A stretch of 13,767 nucleotides of DNA, taken from contig CAYXGF010000047.1 of the NCBI GenBank assembly GCA_964464465.1, positions 1 through 13,767 on the forward strand, written 5' to 3'. A program made the position numbers and the translations under genes. Below, one piece after another: positions 1-6,790 of the stretch (its first letter is position 1; every line of letters begins with the position of its first letter). A model generated the notes under the pieces. The model did not search any database. It worked only from the letters and a program-made list of their open reading frames with translations, and was not told the origin of the DNA. This stretch comes from UBA940 sp964464465. Lineage in GTDB: Bacteria; Bacteroidota; Bacteroidia; Bacteroidales; Rikenellaceae.

Positions 1-56
1 AAAAATCAGCGACATTTATTTGTAAAAAAGATTGCTGATCGATTTGGTGATGATTA
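1..56. other. AT-rich left edge joined to a broken gene
   Basis: About 29% GC by eye, unlike the GC-richer sequence that follows. In the frame of the downstream metallophosphoesterase it has stops at 36-38, 48-50 and 51-53, and none of its three forward frames resembles the expected N-terminal half of that enzyme. A short inverted repeat (ATCAGC at 5-10, GCTGAT at 34-39) is present. On the minus strand an ATG at 13-15 opens five codons (MSLIF) before the window ends. That could be the start of a divergent gene, with 16-56 as its promoter region, but five codons cannot establish it. Confidence 0.35.
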
Positions 57-596
57 AACCACGATTTGGGATTTTACGTAAAGGATACCGTGGCGCTGCC
101 GCCCAGCCTGAACGTCGAAAGACTTGCGGCCCTGCAACGGGAGATGGGATGGCGGCTTCTTGCCGACAGTTCGGTGTATGTACGCCGCGGTCCGGACTCC
201 ATATTGATTACAGGATTGGGATTTCCGGTGCAGGCGCATCTGCACGGTCACAACTCGTCACTTGCAGGAACGGATTTGGACGCTGTCTGCTCGCGTGTCG
301 ACTCTTCGTCATATCACATCGTTCTGTCTCATGCTCCGCAGCTGTGGAATGAATTGCGTGCTATGGGATGCGGCGATTTGACGCTGTCCGGACATGTGCA
401 TGCCATGCAGATGAAGTTCCGGATATTCGGACGGGAGATTTCTCCTGCCGGATTGGTGTACGAACAGTGGAGCGGAGAGTACGGGAGCGACGGCCGCGTG
501 CTGTATATAAACGACGGTCTCGGATGCGTGATGTATCCGATGCGCATAGGCGCCCGGCCGGAGGTCACATTAATAGAACTCAGACGATGCGAATAA
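57..596 (+). CDS. C-terminal half of a calcineurin-like metallophosphoesterase (5' end missing)
   Basis: Fragment of a binuclear-metal phosphoesterase of the calcineurin fold, resembling the YkuE/YaeI-like group. The frame opens with Asn-His-Asp at 57-65, the end of the family's GNHD metal motif, and continues with Leu-Gly-Phe-Tyr. Later come the metal-binding histidine in LSHAP and the GHxH motif in LTLSGHVHAMQ. The DxH and GDxxD motifs that should lie upstream are absent: the frame has stops at 36-38, 48-50 and 51-53, and the preceding sequence is AT-rich and unrelated. A TTG at 66 could start translation, but the product would lack half the metal site and should be inactive. It overlaps the next gene by 10 nt, which fits an old operon. 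The family call is firm. Whether this is a pseudogene or an assembly edge is open. Confidence 0.8.
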   Translation, partial: NHDLGFYVKDTVALPPSLNVERLAALQREMGWRLLADSSVYVRRGPDSILITGLGFPVQAHLHGHNSSLAGTDLDAVCSRVDSSSYHIVLSHAPQLWNELRAMGCGDLTLSGHVHAMQMKFRIFGREISPAGLVYEQWSGEYGSDGRVLYINDGLGCVMYPMRIGARPEVTLIELRRCE

Positions 597-1666
597 TTCT
601 TTCCGCCGCCGTATCCATGGACGGTTGCCTGGACGACAACACTTCCGAAAGACTCAGACTCTCGTCCGAAGAGGACTGGGAGCAGGTGCACCGACTTCGG
701 AGCGCCTGCGATGCCATACTTGTCGGGGCCGGCACCCTTAGGGCCGATAATCCGTCGCTCGTAATAAAGGACGGGGTTTTGCTTTCGGAGCGTCGCAGAC
801 GCGGCCTGGACAGGGATTTGATAAAGGTTGCGGTGAGCGGCAGCGGGGATGTGGACCCTGAGTCGCGTTTTTTTACCGAGGGAACAGCCGAGAAGATTCT
901 GATTACTTGCAGCGATGTATCCGAGCGCCTGCGTCGTGCGGCTACCGTCATACGTCTGCCGCGTATAGATGCGGCATCGATAGAGCGTTGCCTCTCCGAG
1001 CGGGGGGTGAGTACGCTTATGGTGGAGGGCGGAAGCCGTATTCTCACCATGTTCGTTTCCGAGGGCGTTTACGATGAGTTCAGACTGGCTATGGCTCCGG
1101 TGGTTGTCGGAGACAGCACCGCGCCGCATCTTTTGGGCGATATGCCCGCCGCATCGGCGTATCTGTGTGAAAGCTGGCAGGCCGGTCAGATGACGGTCAT
1201 GTACTATCGTAACCGCAGCCGGCGCATGTGGCAGGATTATCTGCATCTGAAACGGGCCGTGGAGCTGGGCGGCATGTGCGCTCCCAGCGCGGGTTCGTAT
1301 TGTGTCGGGGCTGTGGCGGTCACGGCTGCCGGCGACATTTTCGAGGGGTACACGCATCGCAGTTCCGAGAGTTCGCATGCGGAGGAGGAGGCGATAGATG
1401 CAGCACTGAGAGCGGGTGCCGATTTGAGAGGCGCGAGCATGTACAGTTCGATGGAGCCGTGTTCGAAACGCAAGAGCCGTCCGCTGTCATGCAGTGCGCA
1501 TCTTATAGAGCACGGGTTCTCGCGGGTTTTCTTCGCCATGTACGAACCTTCGCTGTTTGTGACATGCGACGGCGCGGGGATGCTCCGGCGTGCGGGAATG
1601 GAGGTGCATGTCCTCGAAGATTTGGCTCACGGAGTGAGCCGTGTTAACGGTCATTTAAAAATCTAA
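587..1666 (+). CDS. Reversed-order RibD-like fusion: pyrimidine reductase + zinc deaminase
   Basis: A 359-residue two-domain protein. Residues 1-213 match the RibD C-terminal (DHFR-like) reductase: ILSAAVSMDG at the N-terminus, GAGTLRADNPSL (about 48-58), and LMVEGGS (about 144-150) followed by the FRLAMAPVVVG strand. Residues 214-359 match the cytidine-deaminase-like RibD deaminase: zinc ligand and acid in HAE (H264, E266), then EPC (C292) and C302. In ordinary RibD the deaminase comes first, so the order here is swapped. The spacing between the two zinc cysteines is one residue longer than in E. coli RibD, and the KRKSRPLS stretch replaces the usual His-Gly-Thr-Pro segment, so the substrate may differ. 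RibD carries out the second and third steps of riboflavin synthesis (deamination and side-chain reduction). I infer a flavin, pterin or modified-pyrimidine pathway without proof. ATG at 587 is chosen because it places ILSAAVSMDG at the N-terminus and overlaps the upstream stop by 10 nt. Confidence 0.85.
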   Translation: MRIILSAAVSMDGCLDDNTSERLRLSSEEDWEQVHRLRSACDAILVGAGTLRADNPSLVIKDGVLLSERRRRGLDRDLIKVAVSGSGDVDPESRFFTEGTAEKILITCSDVSERLRRAATVIRLPRIDAASIERCLSERGVSTLMVEGGSRILTMFVSEGVYDEFRLAMAPVVVGDSTAPHLLGDMPAASAYLCESWQAGQMTVMYYRNRSRRMWQDYLHLKRAVELGGMCAPSAGSYCVGAVAVTAAGDIFEGYTHRSSESSHAEEEAIDAALRAGADLRGASMYSSMEPCSKRKSRPLSCSAHLIEHGFSRVFFAMYEPSLFVTCDGAGMLRRAGMEVHVLEDLAHGVSRVNGHLKI

Positions 1667-1734
1667 GTATTACGGAAAAGGTTGTTTCTATTTCGACGTC
1701 GGCTTCTGCCGACAGGCTTTGGACGCGCGATTAC

Positions 1735-2901
1735 GTGTTCGTGTGCATTGCCAATTTCATGATGTGTTTCTCATTCTATCTGCTGGTGCCGACACTGCCG
1801 TTCTATCTCATAGATGTCTTCGGGGCATCCAAGAGCACCGTGGGCGTGATTCTCTCGTGCTATACGGTGGCGGTGCTGATGGTGCGCCCTTTCTCGGGAT
1901 TTCTGGCCGATGCCTTTTCCCGCAAGCCGGTGTATATAGTGGCTTATTTTCTGTTCATCTCCATTTTCGTCGGGTATCTGCTGGCGGCTACGCTCGTCGT
2001 GTTCACCGTCCTCAGAATATTGCACGGATTTGCGTTCGGAACCGTTACGACGACCGGCAATACCCTGGTCATCGACGTGATGCCTTCGTCGCGCCGCGGC
2101 GAGGGGCTGGGCTATTACGGGGTGATGAATAATCTGGCCATGAGCATGGGCCCGATGATAGGTCTGTTCATTACCGCGAGCGGAAGTTTCGAGTATATCT
2201 TCTACTGTTCCATCCTGACGGGTGTCATCGGTCTGATGTTCGCTCTTTCGGTGCGCGCGCCCAGAAAGATTCCGCAGACTAAGAACAGCGTGCTGTCCGT
2301 CGACCGTTTTTTCCTTGTCGCGGGTATCAGGGCGTGCATATCCCTGATGTGCCTTGCCATTCCCTACGGAATGACCACCTCTTTCATCGCTCTCTATGCC
2401 TCGGAACTCGGCATGACTGCCAATACCGGATTTTTCTTTACGGTGATGGCTGCCGGTCTGATAGTCTCGCGTATAGGGTCGGGTAAGAGAGTGGACCGCG
2501 GACTCGTCACACAGGTCATAGGGCAGGGGATAGCGATTCTTTTCGTGGGCCTTGTCTGCGAGGCCTTGCTCGGAGCGGCGGCAGGGTGGAATCCCGGTGC
2601 CGGCTATGCCGTCTATTTCGCGGCCGCCTTCTTCATAGGATTCGGATACGGCACGCTGTTTCCGGCCTACAACACGCTGTTCATAAATCTTGCGCCTAAC
2701 AGCCGCAGGGCGACTGCGAGTGCGACCTACCTTACGGGCTGGGACGTCGGTATAGGAATCGGTATGTTTTTCGGCGGTTCGCTGGCCGAACGTCTGGGTC
2801 TCGGATTCGTGTATCGCATGGATTTGCTCCTCGCCGCAGCTGCTTTCCTGTGGTTCGTCTTTGTGACGGCGCCGCACTTCAATGCCAATAAGCTGAGATA
2901 G
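1735..2901 (+). CDS. MFS transporter (12-TM efflux-type permease)
   Basis: Hydrophobic protein of 388 residues from the first canonical start (GTG 1735), with about 12 membrane segments. Numbering from that GTG, it carries MFS motif A between TM2 and TM3 (GFLADAFSRKPV, about 55-66), a TM4 region RILHGFAFG (about 94-102), and RRGEGLGYYG (about 120-129), typical of the YfcJ/AraJ-like drug and sugar-efflux branch. GTG 1735 probably is not the true start. The frame stays open back to 1648 and encodes a plausible N-terminus with LWTRDYV just before TM1, but it holds no ATG, GTG or TTG. The likeliest start is ATT at 1669, two bases after the preceding stop, giving 410 residues. Close coupling to the RibD-like gene suggests transport of a related heterocycle (inference). 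The substrate cannot be read from the sequence. Confidence 0.88.
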   Translation: MFVCIANFMMCFSFYLLVPTLPFYLIDVFGASKSTVGVILSCYTVAVLMVRPFSGFLADAFSRKPVYIVAYFLFISIFVGYLLAATLVVFTVLRILHGFAFGTVTTTGNTLVIDVMPSSRRGEGLGYYGVMNNLAMSMGPMIGLFITASGSFEYIFYCSILTGVIGLMFALSVRAPRKIPQTKNSVLSVDRFFLVAGIRACISLMCLAIPYGMTTSFIALYASELGMTANTGFFFTVMAAGLIVSRIGSGKRVDRGLVTQVIGQGIAILFVGLVCEALLGAAAGWNPGAGYAVYFAAAFFIGFGYGTLFPAYNTLFINLAPNSRRATASATYLTGWDVGIGIGMFFGGSLAERLGLGFVYRMDLLLAAAAFLWFVFVTAPHFNANKLR

Positions 2902-2936
2902 ACTATCCTGTATCGGTCTGTCGTGCAGGCCTTACG

Positions 2937-2973
2937 AAAAGAAGCACCCGAGATGCTCTCGGGTGCTTCTTTA
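2937..2973. terminator. Bidirectional intrinsic terminator between convergent genes
   Basis: Perfect 13-bp stem: GAAGCACCCGAGA (2941-2953) pairs with TCTCGGGTGCTTC (2957-2969) around a 3-nt loop. It is flanked by AAAA on the left (2937-2940) and TTT-A-TTT on the right, so it can end transcription from the MFS gene (+) and from the outer-membrane protein gene (-), which converge here. Confidence 0.92.
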
Positions 2974-2995
2974 TTTCGGTTATATCCGGTTCTGT

Positions 2996-3026
2996 CTTGC
3001 AGGCAGCGAGCCGTTCTCGCTGCAAG
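2996..3026. repeat. Second hairpin in the convergent 3' region, no T-run
   Basis: GCAGCGAG (3003-3010) pairs with CTCGCTGC (3016-3023) around CCGTT. An alternative outer pairing is CTTGCAG (2996-3002) with CTGCAAG (3020-3026). It lies in the 3' untranslated region of the outer-membrane protein gene, before the main terminator on that strand. Without a T-tract it is more likely an mRNA 3'-stabilising or processing structure than a terminator. Confidence 0.5.
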
Positions 3027-3061
3027 TTTAGGGTGATGATAGTCTTGTTTGTTTTTTTAGA

Positions 3062-6010
3062 CTATCTTCCCGGGGGAGGACCGCCGGGACCTCCTCCGGG
3101 GCCGCCGAAGCCTCCTGTGTGGCGGCCCATGCCGGTGCCTTCGAAATTGGTCTTGTTGTCGATGCCTTCGTAGAGCGATGCGTCGGTGGAGCCCTTCTTG
3201 CCGAAGCTGCGTATGTTGTATACGAACTGCACGCCGAAGTATCTGCCGATTACGCTGTTGGTGACATTCTCCATGTAGGTGGCCGCCCAGTTGCGCGAGA
3301 AACTCTGGTTCTGGTTGAGTATGTCGTTTGCGAATACGCTTATCTCACCCAGCTGTTTTTTGCCGACCTTCATACCCAGCGAGGCGTTTATGAGCAGATA
3401 TTCGTTGTTGAGCGAGCTTTTGCCGAGACCCAGATACTGGTTGTATATGGCGTTTGCCGCAACCGTCAGTCCGAATTTCGTGACTACTTTTATGTTGCCG
3501 CTGGCTCCGTGACGCAGGTATTCGCTGTTGCTGCCGGCGTTGAACGAGTTGAGGATTTTGTTGTAGCTCGCGTTGTAGCGTATCGTAAAGTCCACATATT
3601 CGCTAATGTTGCTGCCGAGGGTAATGCCTCCGAATCCCTCCACTTTTTTGGAGATGTTCTTTATTTCGTTGATGTACGTCGGCGACTGCTGGAACGAACC
3701 GCCCAGGTCGATGTTGAGGTTGCATTTGATGAAGTTAACCGGGAATCCGTATCCCGCGCCTCCGAATACTCGCCACATGCCGTTCATGTTCACCGGTTTG
3801 GAGAACCGCCCGGTCGAGGAGAGCGTCGCGACCTCTTCTCCGTTGAAGTCCTTCACTACATACCCCGGCGAGTTCATGATTACCGAGGAGGCGATATAGT
3901 TCTGAGTCATCTGACCGCCGATGTTGACCATGAACGAAGTACCTTTTTCGAGTCCGGAGTATTGGTAGCGCAGAAATCCGCGGTGCGTGTACGACGGTTC
4001 CAGACCGGGATTTCCGGCCGTGATGTTGTTGACGTTGGAGATGTCCACCACGTCCTGCAGCTGGTCGGCGGACGGGTTGGCCGTAGCGGAACTGATTCTG
4101 AGTCTGAGAGAGTTCTGCTTGTCGAACTTAAACCGCGTCATCACTGCGTATGTGACATTGTTGAAAGATGTGGCGGGCAGTGAGGTCGTTATCGGATATG
4201 TGCGGTTGCTGGTGAGTGTCGAATACTGGTACGATACGGATGCGGATACGGTATTTCCGTTTTTGTTGTAGTTGTATCCGGGGCCTATGTGGTGTGTCAG
4301 ATAATCGGTGTTGTGTATGTTCGAGTACGACGGGTCCACCTCTCCGTACCGGTCGGTGAGAAAATCGAACAGCCGGGTCTGCTTGTCGGCATTGGAGTAG
4401 TTGTACCCGATTCGGTATTCGAGCGTTACCTGCGAGGACTTGCTGACGGGTTCGGTGTACATGACCGAGCCGGACAGCGAGTAGCTGTAATTGTCGGTGA
4501 CGGATTTCTGACGTATGGAGTCGAGTTCGCTTTTCATCGAGAAGTTGTCGCGTCTGGCATCCGTCTGAGTGTAGCTTCCGGAGAACGACACGTTGAGCGT
4601 ACGTCCGGCCTTTTCGCCAAGACGTATGTTGTAGTTTACGTTCAGGTTGCCGCTCATGCCGTATCGTTTGTTGGTGTTCCAGCCGTGGAGCAGAATCGGA
4701 TTGCCGAGTGAGTCGACGGGATAGTATGTATCTTTCGACAGGGCGTCGTTCTTGTTGGTCTGATAGCTGAATACGGGACGAATCATCAGCCTCTGGCGTT
4801 CGTTTATCCTGTACTCCATACGGGCGAAAATCCTGTGGTTCATGTTGAACTGTTCGCTGTTGTCCAAAGAGTACAGACGCGAATAGATGTTCTGGGCCGC
4901 CCTTGTGTATAACAGTGTCTGTTCGGCCTCTTCCTGTTCCTGCTCGGTGAGGTAGTATTCCCTGTCGGTTATCCGGTCGTTGGTAGTGTTGGACGTGTTG
5001 AAAGAGTAGTTTCCTTCGAACTTGAAGTTCTTTTTCCTGCCCCATGTGTCGACCAGATTCAGTTTGAATGCCGCGGCATGGGCTATGCCGGCTGTCGGAC
5101 GCACCATGGCGCCGCGGTCGCTGCCGGCAACTCCGAGTATGTCGTCGAATGAAAAATTCTGCTGGTTGAGGTTGTTGGCCAGCGCCATTACGGTCCATTT
5201 GGCCGTGTTGTTGAAGAAGCTGACGTTTGCTCCCGCTATGCCGTAGAACTGGTCGTCCTGGCCGCTTTTCGGTTCGTATCCCACTCCGCCGTAAACCTTT
5301 CCGAAGGTTCCTTTGCGCATGTTGTTGCGGGTGACGATGTTTATCGCCTTGTAGCCCTGACCGTCATCCATTCCGGTGAATTCGGCCTGGTCGCTGAGTT
5401 TGTCGAACACCTCTATCGATTTGACAGCTTCGGCAGGCAGAGTCTTTATGGCTGTCGATACGTCGTCGCCGAAGAACTCGCGTCCGTCCACAAGAATCTT
5501 CTTGACCTCCTCGCCCTGTGCCTCGACCTTGCCGTCTTCAACCTTCACGCCCGGCATCTTCGACAGAAGTCCCTCCACCTCGGCGTCCTTGGCGACCTTG
5601 TAAGCGTCGGCATTGTATATTATAGTGTCTCCGTTCTGCGAGGTACGCAGAGCCTGCGCCTCTTTCGTTACGGACTTGATTTCTATACCCTGGCTCATAA
5701 CCACGGTGTCCAGCTTGCAGGTGGAGCCTTTTACGGTCACGGACTTTTCGGTGGTGCGGTATCCGAGATACATCGCCCGGAGCAGATATTCTCCCTGCCG
5801 CACGCCGGTCACCGTGAATTTTCCTCCTGTCGACGACACGGTCTGCTTGCGCTGCGTCGTGTCGCTGCTCTGAATCAGTTCTACCACTGCGCCCAGCAGC
5901 CCCTGCTTCTGTACGGTGTCGAACACGACGCCGGTTACGGTAGCTCTCTGCTGTCCGTATGCCAAGACCGAAGCGGCGAGCGCCAGACAGATTAAAAGAA
6001 ATTTCTTCAT
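3062..6010 (-). CDS. Outer-membrane beta-barrel protein with CarboxypepD-reg-like and plug domains
   Basis: A 982-residue exported protein. Residues 1-19 form a signal peptide (MKKFLLICLALAASVLAYG, then QQ). A carboxypeptidase-regulatory-like beta-sandwich spans about 20-110 (VTGVVFD ... GYRTTEKSVTV). A plug-like domain spans about 115-230, with LSKMPGV, ILVDGREFFGDD and IEVFDKLSDQAEF. The rest is a long beta-barrel of alternating strands, like the Bacteroidetes OMP_b-brl_3 family, which resembles TonB-dependent receptors but usually lacks a clear TonB box; none is seen here. After the last strands (FGVQFVYNIRSFG) comes a tail of about 45 residues ending in GGFGGPGGGPGGPPPGR. The cargo is unknown. 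Downstream of the Spy-like gene on the same strand, it is separated from it by two hairpins, one a terminator. No clear TAnnTTTG promoter is seen in the 6011-6056 leader, so expression may depend on read-through or on a promoter I do not recognise. Confidence 0.93.
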   Translation of the reverse strand: MKKFLLICLALAASVLAYGQQRATVTGVVFDTVQKQGLLGAVVELIQSSDTTQRKQTVSSTGGKFTVTGVRQGEYLLRAMYLGYRTTEKSVTVKGSTCKLDTVVMSQGIEIKSVTKEAQALRTSQNGDTIIYNADAYKVAKDAEVEGLLSKMPGVKVEDGKVEAQGEEVKKILVDGREFFGDDVSTAIKTLPAEAVKSIEVFDKLSDQAEFTGMDDGQGYKAINIVTRNNMRKGTFGKVYGGVGYEPKSGQDDQFYGIAGANVSFFNNTAKWTVMALANNLNQQNFSFDDILGVAGSDRGAMVRPTAGIAHAAAFKLNLVDTWGRKKNFKFEGNYSFNTSNTTNDRITDREYYLTEQEQEEAEQTLLYTRAAQNIYSRLYSLDNSEQFNMNHRIFARMEYRINERQRLMIRPVFSYQTNKNDALSKDTYYPVDSLGNPILLHGWNTNKRYGMSGNLNVNYNIRLGEKAGRTLNVSFSGSYTQTDARRDNFSMKSELDSIRQKSVTDNYSYSLSGSVMYTEPVSKSSQVTLEYRIGYNYSNADKQTRLFDFLTDRYGEVDPSYSNIHNTDYLTHHIGPGYNYNKNGNTVSASVSYQYSTLTSNRTYPITTSLPATSFNNVTYAVMTRFKFDKQNSLRLRISSATANPSADQLQDVVDISNVNNITAGNPGLEPSYTHRGFLRYQYSGLEKGTSFMVNIGGQMTQNYIASSVIMNSPGYVVKDFNGEEVATLSSTGRFSKPVNMNGMWRVFGGAGYGFPVNFIKCNLNIDLGGSFQQSPTYINEIKNISKKVEGFGGITLGSNISEYVDFTIRYNASYNKILNSFNAGSNSEYLRHGASGNIKVVTKFGLTVAANAIYNQYLGLGKSSLNNEYLLINASLGMKVGKKQLGEISVFANDILNQNQSFSRNWAATYMENVTNSVIGRYFGVQFVYNIRSFGKKGSTDASLYEGIDNKTNFEGTGMGRHTGGFGGPGGGPGGPPPGR

Positions 6011-6050
6011 AATTTATATATTCGGTTTTTTATTTTCGTTCCTTGCGGTT

Positions 6051-6087
6051 AAAAACTGAGGGGCTACCGACCAAAGTAAGCCCCTCA
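6051..6087 (-). terminator. Intrinsic terminator or attenuator between the Spy-like and barrel genes
   Basis: On the minus strand a 9-bp stem, TGAGGGGCT (6087-6079) with AGCCCCTCA (6065-6057), loop 13 nt, is followed by GTTTTT (6056-6051). It lies upstream of the outer-membrane protein gene and downstream of the Spy-like gene, so it could set a lower level for the second gene of the pair. Confidence 0.75.
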
Positions 6088-6124
6088 CCAACAAATAACC
6101 TAACCATACAGTGCCTTTTGTTGG
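6088..6124 (-). repeat. Hairpin abutting the terminator
   Basis: Perfect 8-bp inverted repeat: CCAACAAA (6088-6095) and TTTGTTGG (6117-6124), 21-nt loop. It ends exactly where the terminator stem begins, so the minus-strand RNA would carry two consecutive hairpins. It fits a leader or attenuator arrangement or a compound 3' end; no known riboswitch was recognised. Confidence 0.5.
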
Positions 6125-6142
6125 AATGACACTGCGCCTTTA

Positions 6143-6655
6143 CTATCTCCTTTGCGGAGCAGTATCTCTTTTGTCGCCGCGGCCCTCTTTCCCTGCCGTT
6201 TTCGGGCCGTGAGGGTGCTGGCCGTTCTGTTTCATGCCGCATGCGCACTGTCCGTATTTGCAGCACGGCATGCCTTTTTTCATCTTTTTACCCTGAGCCT
6301 TGCCTTGTTCTTTCTTGCTCTCGTTGTATTTGAGCATCTGCTCGGGGGTGAGTATCTCTTTGAGCGACGAGTCGAATTCCTTGCCGGCGGCCTCGGCCTC
6401 GCGCATGAGTTTGCGCATCTTTTCGCGCGCCTCCTGCTGCTTGCGCATGGTTTTGAGGCTGAGTTTGTAGACACGCTCCTTCTGTTTGTCGTCGAGCGAG
6501 AGCATCTTTGTCATTTTCTCCGTTCTGCGCTGAGCCATCTGCTCTGCCGAAGGCATCTGACGGATTTCACCGGGCTTTTGTTTGCCGTTGGTCTGTGCCG
6601 CTGCCGTCGAGAAGATAATCAGCGACATTATGATTGTAATGATTTGCCTTTTCAT
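6143..6655 (-). CDS. Secreted Spy/CpxP-like protein (DUF4890-like) with Cys/His-rich tail
   Basis: A 170-residue protein. A signal peptide covers about 1-20 (MKRQIITIIMSLIIFSTAAA, then Q). A mostly helical, highly charged region follows (about 35-120), with AEQMAQRRTEKMTKMLSLDDKQ and, near 101-106, LTPEQM, the pattern of LTxxQ-type periplasmic chaperone or stress proteins such as Spy and CpxP; Bacteroidetes members are usually filed as DUF4890. The C-terminal tail is unusual: C131, C132, C137 and C139 (CCKYGQCAC) and H147/H149 (HPH) within Lys/Gly-rich sequence, suggesting metal binding (inference). It starts at ATG 6655, about 62 nt below a TATATTTG promoter element, next to the LytS/LytTR pair. 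The role is likely envelope homeostasis or metal handling in the periplasm. Confidence 0.82.
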   Translation of the reverse strand: MKRQIITIIMSLIIFSTAAAQTNGKQKPGEIRQMPSAEQMAQRRTEKMTKMLSLDDKQKERVYKLSLKTMRKQQEAREKMRKLMREAEAAGKEFDSSLKEILTPEQMLKYNESKKEQGKAQGKKMKKGMPCCKYGQCACGMKQNGQHPHGPKTAGKEGRGDKRDTAPQRR

Positions 6656-6717
6656 AGTTGTGCAGTTTTTCGGTTCTTTTGGAATGTAAAGCGATATATC
6701 GTTCCGGTTTCCTGATG

Positions 6718-6725
6718 CAAATATA
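6718..6725 (-). promoter_or_regulatory. Bacteroidetes -7 promoter element for the Spy-like gene
   Basis: Reads TATATTTG on the minus strand, a full match to TAnnTTTG, inside an AT-rich stretch (6715-6758). No clear TTTG -33 box is found at normal spacing, as expected if the promoter needs an activator. The implied start of transcription is near 6711, giving a leader of about 55 nt. Confidence 0.6.
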
Positions 6726-6758
6726 ATACTAAAAATTCAATTTGTTTCAGATAAAAAA

Positions 6759-6790
6759 GGTGAATCGCCCTAATCATGCGGTGAAACGCC
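6759..6790 (-). promoter_or_regulatory. Direct repeat, probable LytTR operator
   Basis: Two 11-bp direct copies, GGTGAATCGCC (6759-6769) and GGTGAAACGCC (6780-6790), agree at 10 of 11 positions with a period of 21 bp, two helical turns. On the minus strand they read GGCGTTTCACC and GGCGATTCACC and lie about 48-79 bp upstream of the inferred start of the Spy-like transcript. LytTR regulators typically bind two direct repeats about 21 bp apart just upstream of the -35 region. The distal copy touches the last base of the regulator's own stop codon. Confidence 0.5.

Noticed and set aside
329..1378. 349-codon open frame on the minus strand over the phosphoesterase and RibD-like genes.
   Set aside because: Spans two real genes antisense, with no family resemblance and no promoter.
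1771..2877. 368-codon open frame on the minus strand opposite the MFS gene.
   Set aside because: Low-quality composition (His, Arg, Gln, Glu) and complete overlap with a clear 12-TM transporter.
3119..5198. Long alternative frames (plus 3119-4183, minus 4128-5198) inside the outer-membrane protein gene.
   Set aside because: Complement or shifted-frame copies of the barrel codons, no domain resemblance.
4..6629. AATCAGCGACATT occurs at 4-16 and at 6617-6629.
   Set aside because: A single 13-base match within about 14 kb is expected by chance, and the second copy lies in the signal-peptide codons of the Spy-like gene.
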